32,143 bases of DNA, taken from assembly GCA_002898895.1 (NCBI GenBank), contig BEHS01000008.1:1-32143 (forward strand), written 5' to 3'. Position numbers and translations under genes: made by a program. Within the stretch, counting starts at the first letter, position 1; each line of letters begins with the position of its first letter. A model generated the notes under the pieces. That model made no database searches. It was not told the origin of the DNA and saw only the letters and a program-made list of their open reading frames with translations. Positions 1-8,936 of the stretch are shown piece after piece. The DNA comes from a bacterium HR16. Lineage in GTDB: Bacteria; Armatimonadota; HRBIN16.

Positions 1-344
1 CCATTGTCCCAACGGAAGGCATGGTAGTTGCCCAGCCCAGTGCTTGCCATCCAGCCGACCACAACTGAACCATCGGCAGATACTCCAAAGGCGATACCAT
101 GTGTGCCCGGAGTGCCCAAGTCAATAATGCCCGTACGCTGTGTCCAGATGAAGGGGCGCTGATAACCGCTCGCCCCCTCTGCGCTGCCAACGACCACAGA
201 ACCGTCCGCAGACACGGCGCGTGCAATACTCCACGACCCGCCGGGCAGTGTGCCCAGCCACGTAAGCGATTGCGCCAAAGAGGGAATCGCAGAGATACAT
301 AGCCACATTGCAGCCCCTGCGATGACGAGACCGGAGCGGACCAT
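1..344 (-). CDS. Partial secreted HAF-repeat (extracellular repeat) protein; C-terminus runs off the left window edge
   Basis: Hand translation of the minus strand from ATG at 344: MVRSGLVIAGAAMWLCISAIPSLAQSLTWLGTLPGGSWSIARAVSADGSVVVGSAEGASGYQRPFIWTQRTGIIDLGTPGTHGIAFGVSADGSVVVGWMASTGLGNYHAFRWDNG. It has a signal peptide plus repeated VSADGSVVVG...W motifs typical of HAF repeats. Missing from the ORF track because no stop lies within the window. Confidence 0.85.
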   Translation of the reverse strand, partial: MVRSGLVIAGAAMWLCISAIPSLAQSLTWLGTLPGGSWSIARAVSADGSVVVGSAEGASGYQRPFIWTQRTGIIDLGTPGTHGIAFGVSADGSVVVGWMASTGLGNYHAFRWDN

Positions 345-515
345 GTTTACTCATCCCTTCCAGCAAGAAAATGCTACTCGTAGTCTATCACAATCTTGTA
401 AGGAGCGTCAACTGCGAAGCCTGTTTGTTCTCTGTTCACCTGCCAAGACAGAATCTTCTGGATGGTCACGCTTCATCGTAACCGAAACCACCGCAACGGT
501 TCGGCGGCAGCCTCG

Positions 516-577
516 CCCTCCAGAGGGTCAACAGCCAGCGCAGACAGGCTTCGTTTGTGAGGAAACGACTTCAGCCG
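516..577. repeat. Dispersed intergenic repeat family A, copy 1 (hairpin CCCTC-CA-GAGGG followed by conserved core ACAGCCAGCGCAG...CTTCAGCCG)
   Basis: Core 531-577 matches 10713-10759 at 40/47 positions by hand alignment; both copies have a small hairpin immediately 5' of the core. Confidence 0.75.
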
Positions 578-589
578 TGAACGAAGAGG

Positions 590-2557
590 CTAATGGAATA
601 TCTGTAACGTGGGCACACCCCACACGACGCCAATCAACGACCACAACGCGCCCATCGTGTAATCCCCCAGCACCAGCCCGAGAAAGAAAGGCAGTGTGCG
701 CCGGTACATGCGCAGTCCACCGTAGCGCAGCACGAAGAACTTCACCAGCCACGCGATGAAGAACGGTAGCCACAACCACACCAGCCCCGGACCGATGCAA
801 TACCCCAGCGGATGAAACGGAAAACCCACAAAGCGCGTGCGCATGGCGTACAGAAACAATGTGAATAGACTGGCTGCTCCCACCACTCCCCAGCGGTTCA
901 CCTCCGCCTTAAAACCCGAGTTCATCGCCCCCTCCAGCCAGTTGAAACTCTCAACGCCTGTCCACACCGCAAAGCCCCGGCATTTCGCCAGCGCGCCCTC
1001 GCGATACAGCACATGCAAACATGCCCACTGCCCCACCACCGTCGCCAGCGCAATAGAGAGCAGTATAGGCAACACCAGCCTGCGCAACGGGATGCCGTGC
1101 TCCTGCGCCAGCTTGAAGCCCTCCATCTGGCTGGGCATAATGTGGCTGCGGTTTAATCGCCAGAACCAGTGACTGAGCGCAGCCGCCGCCATCGTCGGAG
1201 CGGTCATCAGCGTGGAATCGAACAGGCGAAACAGGCGAATCGGCTCCAGGTCCCACACCGTATGCTGACCACCCGCTTCCGCCCGCACGCGCGTGATGCA
1301 CAGCGCCAGCAGGAAGTACGTACCCACCATCAACAGCACCCACAGCAGGCTCATGCCCGCCAGCCACCAGAAGCCCGTGAAAGCCACCAGCCCTGCGGCT
1401 GCACCCACCAGCGCCACACGGTACGGAAGCGGTTCGTCAGCGTCCAGCGAGCGGTCGCCGCGCCACGCGATGGCGAAAACCTCTTTCAAGTAGCCCCTGC
1501 TGGCGTATAGCAGCAGGATGCCGAAGGTGACCCACGCCCCGATGCCCTGCTCGCTGACGTAGGGAAAATCGGGGATGTTGCTGTAGCCCAGCTGGTACCC
1601 GATTACCATCTGCGCCTTGATGAACAGATAGAAAAACCAGCATGAGAAGGAGACATCCAGCGGCACCAGATACGCCAGCCCGATGGCAAAGGGATAGAAA
1701 GTGCGCACGAACCAGCCCACAGCCGTCCACGGAGGCTGCGTGAACTGAATGGGTACCGCCCGCGTCTGGAAGTACGGCAAGCTGGGAAACCACTCGTGCA
1801 AACCGTTGAGCAGGTCCAGCCCCGCCGCCGCGAGAAAACCCAGCCAGAGAGCGCGCGTGCGTATCATCGCGCCCGGCGCGAACGGCTCGGTAAGCGCGAG
1901 GGGCAAGCGCACGATAGGAAAGGAAAGGCGCGTCTGGTCCATCCACGCACGGCGGAAAATGGTGTTCAGACACAGCATCGTCCAGCCTGCGATAAGGATG
2001 AACAGGCTCCAGAACGCCAGCGGAGCCGCCCACATCTTCAACACTTCCAGACGATACAGTGTGCTGTTGCCCTGAAAGAAGCCCTCCAGCAGTTCCTTGT
2101 CCCACACGAGTAACCAGCGAGGCAGATGGGGAAACAGGGTGTCCTCCCAGCGATTGGACGGAGCGGCGAACCACCTCGCCCACCCCATGAGGGAGATGAG
2201 GTTGATTATAAAGTCATGTGTGGCGATAGTGCACGACATCACCAGCATTAGATAAACGACCACCAGTTCCGCCGGATTCAACACCCAGCGCGGAGCCACA
2301 CGGCGCAGTAGTGCGTTAAGCAATACCAGCGCGAACAGGTAGAAAACAGGTGTGACAAACAACGGATTAAGCGTGAGGATGGCATACCAGCGCAGTTCCG
2401 CCACAATCACCCAGTACACGTTCAGCGGGATGAGCAGAACACCCAGCAGGATCGCGCGAAGCGAAACGCCTACCGATGGCTTCTGAGGTGCGTGTCCGTC
2501 GGTAGAGTCGGTCAACGGATGTGCAATTGCATACTCCTCGCTCTGCAAAGGCCCCAC
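590..2557 (-). CDS. Large polytopic membrane protein, DUF6785/DUF6784-type family
   Basis: 655-aa ORF with many hydrophobic helices, GTG start at 2557; resembles uncharacterised DUF6785 membrane proteins. Confidence 0.75.
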   Translation of the reverse strand: MGPLQSEEYAIAHPLTDSTDGHAPQKPSVGVSLRAILLGVLLIPLNVYWVIVAELRWYAILTLNPLFVTPVFYLFALVLLNALLRRVAPRWVLNPAELVVVYLMLVMSCTIATHDFIINLISLMGWARWFAAPSNRWEDTLFPHLPRWLLVWDKELLEGFFQGNSTLYRLEVLKMWAAPLAFWSLFILIAGWTMLCLNTIFRRAWMDQTRLSFPIVRLPLALTEPFAPGAMIRTRALWLGFLAAAGLDLLNGLHEWFPSLPYFQTRAVPIQFTQPPWTAVGWFVRTFYPFAIGLAYLVPLDVSFSCWFFYLFIKAQMVIGYQLGYSNIPDFPYVSEQGIGAWVTFGILLLYASRGYLKEVFAIAWRGDRSLDADEPLPYRVALVGAAAGLVAFTGFWWLAGMSLLWVLLMVGTYFLLALCITRVRAEAGGQHTVWDLEPIRLFRLFDSTLMTAPTMAAAALSHWFWRLNRSHIMPSQMEGFKLAQEHGIPLRRLVLPILLSIALATVVGQWACLHVLYREGALAKCRGFAVWTGVESFNWLEGAMNSGFKAEVNRWGVVGAASLFTLFLYAMRTRFVGFPFHPLGYCIGPGLVWLWLPFFIAWLVKFFVLRYGGLRMYRRTLPFFLGLVLGDYTMGALWSLIGVVWGVPTLQIFH

Positions 2558-2624
2558 AGCTATCCCCGCCTCCGGCGCACAGATTCGCTATGCGGGTACG
2601 TCTTGCCTTTCGCGACCTCATCGC

Positions 2625-2653
2625 TTGACCTGATGCACCGCAGCGAGTACAAT
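2625..2653 (+). promoter_or_regulatory. Sigma70-like promoter for the PhyH gene (TTGACC-17 bp-TACAAT)
   Basis: TTGACC at 2625-2630, TACAAT at 2648-2653, 17-bp spacer; located ~70 bp upstream of the ATG. Confidence 0.6.
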
Positions 2654-2722
2654 TAGTCAAGCTAGAGGACAGTACCAGAAACGATACTTTGCGGACCACC
2701 GATTATCACAGGAGGAAACGCC

Positions 2723-3574
2723 ATGCCTTCTCTGCTACCGACGGAAGCCGACGTGCAGTTCTATCGCGAAAACGGTTACTGGATTGCGCCGAAAATCCTC
2801 TCCGACGAGGAGCTGGAACTGCTCCGTGAGCACCATGCAAAGGTCATCGCGGGCGAGTACAGCACACAACGCCCTCCGTGGAGCCGGAACATTGAACCCG
2901 GTCAACCTCTGAGCCACATCGTGAAGATCGACAACAGCTACTGGGCGGAGTCGGTGATCGCGAGGGTGGTGTTGCATCCGCTTATCGGCGAGATGGCAGC
3001 ACGGCTGGCGGGAGCAAAAGGCATTCGCCTGTGGCATGACCAGCTGCTCTACAAACCGCCGGACACCGGCGCGCGCGGCAATGTGGGCTGGCATCAGGAC
3101 TACCAGTACTGGCAATGCACTGACCCACCCGAGCTGCTGACCGCATGGCTGGCTCTGGACGATGTGACCGAAGAGAACGGCTGTATGCAGGTAGTGCCGG
3201 GTAGCCATAAATGGGGGCTTCTGCCGGAAGGCAACTTCTTCGAGCAGGATCTGGAAACTCTGCAGAGGCGCATCGAGCAGGTATCCGGTCGCCCATGGCG
3301 TACCGTCAAGTGCGAGTTGCCCGCAGGCGCGCTCAGTTTCCATCACTGCCTGACTATTCACGGTAGCGGACCGAACCTCGTCCAGCGTCCTCGTCGTTCG
3401 TGGGCGATTCACCTCATGCCCGACGGCACACGCTATCGTGCAAATACCCCCAGCGACCGCCACATGAACGTGTTCCTGCTGGGCGGTAAAGACGGCGACC
3501 CGTTCGCTGGTCCGTACTTCCCTTTGCTATACCGCGAGGGTGAGCAAGCGAACGCATGGCAGACGATAGAGTAG
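2723..3574 (+). CDS. Phytanoyl-CoA dioxygenase (PhyH) family Fe(II)/2OG oxygenase
   Basis: 283 aa; GWHQDYQYW (HxD) and SFHHCLTIHGSGPNLVQRPRRSWAIHLMPDG motifs; RBS aggagg before the ATG. Confidence 0.9.
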   Translation: MPSLLPTEADVQFYRENGYWIAPKILSDEELELLREHHAKVIAGEYSTQRPPWSRNIEPGQPLSHIVKIDNSYWAESVIARVVLHPLIGEMAARLAGAKGIRLWHDQLLYKPPDTGARGNVGWHQDYQYWQCTDPPELLTAWLALDDVTEENGCMQVVPGSHKWGLLPEGNFFEQDLETLQRRIEQVSGRPWRTVKCELPAGALSFHHCLTIHGSGPNLVQRPRRSWAIHLMPDGTRYRANTPSDRHMNVFLLGGKDGDPFAGPYFPLLYREGEQANAWQTIE

Positions 3575-3584
3575 CATTGCCATG

Positions 3585-3618
3585 GCGGAGCAGTGCCCTT
3601 CGTCTGACGCTGCTCCGC
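3585..3618. other. Stem-loop downstream of the PhyH gene (GCGGAGCAG ... CTGCTCCGC)
   Basis: Perfect 9-bp arms 3585-3593 and 3610-3618, 16-nt loop; no T-tract. Confidence 0.4.
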
Positions 3619-3673
3619 TGCCTGCCTCCCGCGAACCCGCTCGATGGTATAATCCTGAGTGAGGTGAGAGGCG

Positions 3674-3919
3674 ATGTCCTTGCATATCGAACTGAACCCG
3701 GAACAGGAAGACGCACTACGCAGCCTGTCCGCCTGGCACCACAAAAGCGTCGAAGAGATTGTCTGTGAGGCGGTGCAGAAGTTTATTAGAGAGTCATCCA
3801 CTTCAGACGATTGGGAAGAGCGAAAGGCGCGTGCCTTGCAGGCGGTGGGACGCTTTCGCTCGGGGAAGCGCAGGGTTTCCGAGCAGCATGACCGCTACCT
3901 TGCGGAGGCATTTGAATAG
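3674..3919 (+). CDS. Small ribbon-helix-helix/VapB-like antitoxin, no adjacent toxin
   Basis: 81 aa, MSLHIELNPEQEDALRSLSAWHHKSVEEIVCEAVQKFIRESS...SEQHDRYLAEAFE; RHH-like N-terminus and VapB-like C-terminal tail; TATAAT at 3648-3653. Confidence 0.65.
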   Translation: MSLHIELNPEQEDALRSLSAWHHKSVEEIVCEAVQKFIRESSTSDDWEERKARALQAVGRFRSGKRRVSEQHDRYLAEAFE

Positions 3920-3955
3920 AAAAGCCCCCTCTTCTTATGGAAGAGGGGGTAGAGG
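3920..3955 (-). terminator. Rho-independent-type terminator for the efflux operon (minus strand), convergent with the antitoxin gene
   Basis: Perfect 10-bp arms CCCCCTCTTC (3925-3934) / GAAGAGGGGG (3940-3949) with loop TTATG; on the minus strand the hairpin is followed by CTTTTCTATT. Confidence 0.7.
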
Positions 3956-3972
3956 GCTAAGGAGTGGCTGAT

Positions 3973-6900
3973 TCAGTCGACGACCTCTGGTTCGCGCACA
4001 GGTACTCGCTCCTTCGGGTACACGCCCCGTCGGAACACCGTACGCGCGAACCAGTTGCCCATGTCATCGAACACCGTATACACACAGGGGATAACCACCA
4101 GTGTCAGCAGGGTAGACAGGATTAACCCACCGATGACCGCAATACCCAGCGGCGCGCGGAACTCCGAACCACGTCCAATCGCCAGAGCGGTTGGCAACAT
4201 GCCGAACACCATCGCGAAGGTGGTCATCAGGATCGGGCGCAATCGGGTGGGCCCGGCTTCCAGCAACGCCTGCAAACGCGGCAAGCCGCGGCTGCGCAGG
4301 GTGTTGGTATAGTCCACCAGCAGGATGGCGTTCTTGGTGACCAGCCCCATCAGCATGATGATACCGATCATCGACACGATGTTCAGCGAGTTGCCGGTGA
4401 TAATCAACCCCAGCAACGCGCCGATCATCGCCTGCGGCAGGCTCAGCATGATGGTCAACGGCATCAACAGCGATTCAAACAGCGCCGCCATCAGCATGTA
4501 CACCAGCACAATCGCCAGCATCAACGCCTGCCCCAGGTAACCGCCTTCCTCCTGCTGGAACTGAATCTCTCCAGCCCATCTCAGCTGCACGCCAGGCGGA
4601 GGCAAGTTCGCTTTCGCCAGCGCCTCGTTAATCACCAGCTGCATGTTGCCCGGCGCGTAGCCCGGCTTCAGGAACGCGGTGAAGGTGACCAGCCTCTGAC
4701 GGTTCTTGCGGTCTATCTTGGTTGGTCCGGTGGTCATCTCCACCACAGCCACATCGGACAGACGCACGGGACGCCCGTTGAAGTATCCGATAACCAGATT
4801 GCGTACCGTGTTCACGTCCTCCCGTTGCGCCTTCGTCAACTGCACGCGGATGTTGTATTCCTTACCCGCCTCGCGAAACTTGGTGTCGGTATTGCCCTCG
4901 ATATAGGTGCGCAGAGCAGAGGCAACCTGTGCTACCGTCATGCCCACAGACGCCGCCTTATCGGGGTCTACACGCACCTGCAGCTCGGGCTTGCCCAGCT
5001 TCCACGAGATGTCGGGGTCTACGATGCCTTCAATCGGCGACACCACTGCCATCACGCGCTCGGCGGTGCGCACCAGCAGTTCGGTGTCCTGTCCGGTCAG
5101 CTCAATCTGAATAGGTGCACCACCGCCGCCGCGAAAGCCCGACACCGCGTTGATTCTAATCTTCGCGCCGGGGATGGTTCCTATCTTCTGGCGTATCTCT
5201 TCGGCAATCTCGGAGCTGGGACGGGTGCGCAGATAGGGATGCTTGACCCAGGGCAGCCACCCGGTCAACCTGTCCCCCAGAGCCTGCTTCTCCGCGCAGG
5301 TAATTTGCACTTCGCCGTATTGCGCCCCGCGCCCGCCGGTGCCAAACACGCCTGCAGTGGTGTTGCCTACGCTGGTGAACATGTGCTCTACGTCACGGCG
5401 AATGGAGGGGGTGTTGTATATTACCTCCTCGATACGTGCCAGCACACGGTCGGTCGATGCCAGCGAGGTGCCAGCAGGCATTTCTACCGTGATTTGAATC
5501 AATCCCTGGTCCTGGTCCGGCGCGAAGCGGAAAGGTAATAGCGGTCTTCCCACTGCACTGCCCAGCAAGCCTGAGAGGAAGAACGCCCCTGCCATGATGA
5601 ATGTACCCCATCCGGCGACGAACAGCGGTCTGCGGTTACTGCGCCAAATCAGCGCGAGCAGCCAGAACAGAAAGCCGAACACCGCTGTAAAGCCTGCAAC
5701 GAACGCCGACGGCATCACAAAATGCCTGCCCACCAGCGAGCCGGCGATAATCAGCAGAATGCTCAACAGCAACCCGTTGCCGATGCCGATAACCAGCCAG
5801 CGGCGGCGCAACGCCCGCTCCAGAACGCGCCGATATATCCGGTCCAGTGCGTGATAGAAGCGGTCAAACGCTGCGAACAGACCACGCTTCGCCTCTACCT
5901 GCTCGCCAGTGCGGAACCAGCGCGACGCCAGCATCGGCGTGAGCGTAAACGAAACGAGCAGGGAGAAGAGGGTGGCTGTCGCTACCGTGATGCCGAACGA
6001 GCGGAAAAACTGCCCCACGATTCCGCCCATAAAAGCGATGGGCACGAACACCACCACATCTACCAGCGTGATGGTAATCGCCGCCAGACCGATTTCCGAA
6101 CGTCCGTTCAGCGCGGCTTCTGCAGGCTCCTCCCCACCGGTCAGGTGGCGGAAGATGTTCTCCAGCACCACAATAGAATCGTCCACCAGAATACCTACCG
6201 CCAGTGACAGCGCAAGCATGGTCATGGTGTTTAGCGTGAACCCGAAGCCGTACATCACCAGGAAGGTGCTGACGATGGATGTCGGTATCGCCAGCGAGAC
6301 GATAAAGGTACCACGCAAATTGTGCAGAAAGAGGTACACCACGAACACCGCCAGAAATACCGCCAGGAATAGCGCGACCCGCAGGTCGGTCAGGCTCTCC
6401 AGAACGAATTTGGACTGATCCTGCGTGAGCACGAACTCGATATCTCGTGGCAGCTCCTTCTTCAGTTGCTCTACCTCGCGCTTGACGCCCTCGCAGACCT
6501 CCACCGTATTTGCATCGGCGGCTTTGGTGATGATGATGGCAACCGTATTGCGGGTGTTCACCCGTGCCCCTTCGGTGCGTTCTGCGATGTCATCCTTGAC
6601 AGTGGCCACGTCGGAAAGACGTATCACGTTGGGCGTGCCCATCGGGTTCATGCGGTTTGTGACCGGAATACGCACGTTGCGAATCTGGTCGAGGTTCTCG
6701 AACTCGCCCACTACACGGACGGCATATTCGTGACGCGCCTCCTCGATGCGTCCGCTGGGCACGTTCAGGTTCGCTGCCTGCAGTGCTTGCACTACCTGCA
6801 TGATGTTTAACCCGTAGGCATCGAGGCGCGCCTGGTCTACCTCCACCCGAACCTCGCGCACGTCGCCTCCCACCACCGAAACCGAAGCCACGCCCTGCAC

Positions 6901-7398
6901 GCGAGCCAATCGGTTGCTGACGATTTCCTCCGCGATATAGCGCAACTGCTTGCTGGGGCGGTCACTGGACATACCGTAGTAAAGCACCGGGAAGGCGTTG
7001 ATGTCTATCTTGGAGATAGAAGGCGACAGCGCCTCACGCGGCAGGGAGGCGCGAATGGCATCTACCTTCTCACGCACATCGGCGGCTGCCTGGCTGGAGT
7101 CGATACCCAGATTGAACTCGATGGCAACCAGCGAGATACCTTCCTGCGAAACCGATGTGACGTTTTTGACGCCGTTAATGCCGTTGACCGCGTCTTCAAT
7201 CCGTTTCGAGATGAGCGTCTCCACCTCGCGCGGACCCGCACCCGGGTAGACCGTTGTGACGATCACATACGGGAAGTCCACGCTTGGGTTCAGCTCCACG
7301 CGCATTTTGCCGGCAGCCGTCCAGCCCAGCACCGCCAGCGCAGAGAACACCATCAGGATGAAAACGGGGCGCCGTATTGCAATACTGGTAAGCCACAT
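3973..7398 (-). CDS. RND-family multidrug/HAE efflux pump inner-membrane protein (AcrB/MexB-like)
   Basis: Starts MWLTSIAIRRPVFILMVFSALAVLG; RND motifs VGILVDDSIVVLENI, FAPDQDQG, MGLVTKNAILLVDY. ATG at 7398 with GGGAG upstream preferred over the 7473 start of the track. Confidence 0.95.
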   Translation of the reverse strand: MWLTSIAIRRPVFILMVFSALAVLGWTAAGKMRVELNPSVDFPYVIVTTVYPGAGPREVETLISKRIEDAVNGINGVKNVTSVSQEGISLVAIEFNLGIDSSQAAADVREKVDAIRASLPREALSPSISKIDINAFPVLYYGMSSDRPSKQLRYIAEEIVSNRLARVQGVASVSVVGGDVREVRVEVDQARLDAYGLNIMQVVQALQAANLNVPSGRIEEARHEYAVRVVGEFENLDQIRNVRIPVTNRMNPMGTPNVIRLSDVATVKDDIAERTEGARVNTRNTVAIIITKAADANTVEVCEGVKREVEQLKKELPRDIEFVLTQDQSKFVLESLTDLRVALFLAVFLAVFVVYLFLHNLRGTFIVSLAIPTSIVSTFLVMYGFGFTLNTMTMLALSLAVGILVDDSIVVLENIFRHLTGGEEPAEAALNGRSEIGLAAITITLVDVVVFVPIAFMGGIVGQFFRSFGITVATATLFSLLVSFTLTPMLASRWFRTGEQVEAKRGLFAAFDRFYHALDRIYRRVLERALRRRWLVIGIGNGLLLSILLIIAGSLVGRHFVMPSAFVAGFTAVFGFLFWLLALIWRSNRRPLFVAGWGTFIMAGAFFLSGLLGSAVGRPLLPFRFAPDQDQGLIQITVEMPAGTSLASTDRVLARIEEVIYNTPSIRRDVEHMFTSVGNTTAGVFGTGGRGAQYGEVQITCAEKQALGDRLTGWLPWVKHPYLRTRPSSEIAEEIRQKIGTIPGAKIRINAVSGFRGGGGAPIQIELTGQDTELLVRTAERVMAVVSPIEGIVDPDISWKLGKPELQVRVDPDKAASVGMTVAQVASALRTYIEGNTDTKFREAGKEYNIRVQLTKAQREDVNTVRNLVIGYFNGRPVRLSDVAVVEMTTGPTKIDRKNRQRLVTFTAFLKPGYAPGNMQLVINEALAKANLPPPGVQLRWAGEIQFQQEEGGYLGQALMLAIVLVYMLMAALFESLLMPLTIMLSLPQAMIGALLGLIITGNSLNIVSMIGIIMLMGLVTKNAILLVDYTNTLRSRGLPRLQALLEAGPTRLRPILMTTFAMVFGMLPTALAIGRGSEFRAPLGIAVIGGLILSTLLTLVVIPCVYTVFDDMGNWFARTVFRRGVYPKERVPVREPEVVD

Positions 7399-7423
7399 AC
7401 TCCCTCTCTCCCCTCCGCCTGAA

Positions 7424-8890
7424 CTAGGAACCGCCTGCGGTTGACGCTTCCGCGGTCTGCAACTGTTCCACACGCACTTTGTCGCCGTCGCGCAGGTTCT
7501 CCTGTCCCTGCACCACTACCTGCGCGCCCACCGGGATACCCCGCACCTCGGCGTTCATGCCGTTGATGTAGCCTGTCTGCACTGTCACCCGCCGGGCAAC
7601 GCCCTCTTTGACGACAAACACCACCTGCTTGCCGTCTTGTATGAGTATGGCGTCTTTCGGGATGAGCACGACGTTGCGATGTACATCCACCAGTATCTCG
7701 CCGCGCGCGAACATCTCCGGCTTTAGCGCACCACCCTCATTGCGCATATCCACACGCACCACGAAGTCGCGCGAGCCCTCCGAGCCAACAGGATAGAGCC
7801 GGCTCACCGTACCACGAAACTGTCTGCCCGGATAGGCGTCCACCGTCACGGTCACCGGCTGTCCCACGCGAACATAGCGCACCTCTGTCTCGGAGACACG
7901 CGCCTCGAAGAAGATGGCATTCAGGTTCACAATACGCAGTAGCGGCGTACCTGCCCCCGCCATCTGCCCGGGCTGTGCTGCACGCATGGCAACTGTGCCG
8001 TTGATGGGCGAGCGGATGAACGCACTTTCATACTGCTGACGTGCGTAGAACAGACCCGCCTCCGCCTGCGCCACCAGCGCCTTCGCCGCGTTGACCTCAT
8101 CCTGACGCACACGCAACTGCAGGTCTCCTGTGCGCGCCAGGCGAACCGCTTCCTCCGCTTGCTTGACCAGCGCACGCTGCGCGTCGATCTCCTCCTGGCG
8201 TGGGCCCTCCTGTACCAGGCTCAGCTGCTCCTGCGCGGTTCGATATTGCGCCAGTGCGATGTCATAGGCGGTTTGGGCGGCATCCAGCTGCTGTTTGGAC
8301 ACCGCATCTTGCTGATAGAGACGGCGCACTCGCTCCAGGTTCGCCTGCGCGTTCTCCAGATTCGCCTTTGCGGAAGCTACCTGTTGCTCCACCTGTTGCC
8401 GCTCCTGACGGCGCGCCCCTGCCTCCAGTGCCCGCAGACGAGCCCTCGCCGCTTCCAGCGCAGCTTCCGCCTGACGCAGGCTGGTCTCGTTCTGGGTCGG
8501 CTGCAACTCCAGAGCAGTTTGCGCCTGCTTGAGCCGCGCGCGAGCCGACCTCAGCGTCGCCTCTGCCTGACGCAGCTGCGCTTCGAGGTCGTTGGTCTCC
8601 AGCTGTACCACCACCTGCCCTGCCCGCACGGCGTCCCCCTCGCGCACAAAAACCTTCGCAATCTTGCCCGGCACCTTGGCGGAGAGCATCACGTCGTCCA
8701 GTGTCTGCAGGGAGCCTGTCACCGAGACGGTAAACGGGATGTCGCCGCTACGCGCGCTCACCACTGCTACGGCGGTTGCCGGTGCAGCGGCTTGCTGTGT
8801 AGGGGAAACCGGTGCACGTCGCGCACACCCACCAAGCAGACCTGCTAACCCCAGCAGGGCGAAACCTGCGATAAGTGCCTTCCGGTACAC
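7424..8890 (-). CDS. RND efflux membrane fusion protein (lipoprotein, AcrA-like)
   Basis: GTG start at 8890 with AAAGGAGGGG upstream gives VYRKALIAGFALLGLAGLLGGC (lipobox); biotinyl/lipoyl hairpin and long coiled coil; located between tolC-like and RND genes. Confidence 0.92.
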   Translation of the reverse strand: MYRKALIAGFALLGLAGLLGGCARRAPVSPTQQAAAPATAVAVVSARSGDIPFTVSVTGSLQTLDDVMLSAKVPGKIAKVFVREGDAVRAGQVVVQLETNDLEAQLRQAEATLRSARARLKQAQTALELQPTQNETSLRQAEAALEAARARLRALEAGARRQERQQVEQQVASAKANLENAQANLERVRRLYQQDAVSKQQLDAAQTAYDIALAQYRTAQEQLSLVQEGPRQEEIDAQRALVKQAEEAVRLARTGDLQLRVRQDEVNAAKALVAQAEAGLFYARQQYESAFIRSPINGTVAMRAAQPGQMAGAGTPLLRIVNLNAIFFEARVSETEVRYVRVGQPVTVTVDAYPGRQFRGTVSRLYPVGSEGSRDFVVRVDMRNEGGALKPEMFARGEILVDVHRNVVLIPKDAILIQDGKQVVFVVKEGVARRVTVQTGYINGMNAEVRGIPVGAQVVVQGQENLRDGDKVRVEQLQTAEASTAGGS

Positions 8891-8936
8891 TGCAATGCCC
8901 CTCCTTTGTGAAATCGCCTTTATTATCTCTCCCTTA

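Noticed and set aside
250-759. 169-aa + strand ORF
   Set aside because: Crosses the start of the HAF gene, repeat family A and the membrane-protein 3' end; no domain-like sequence.
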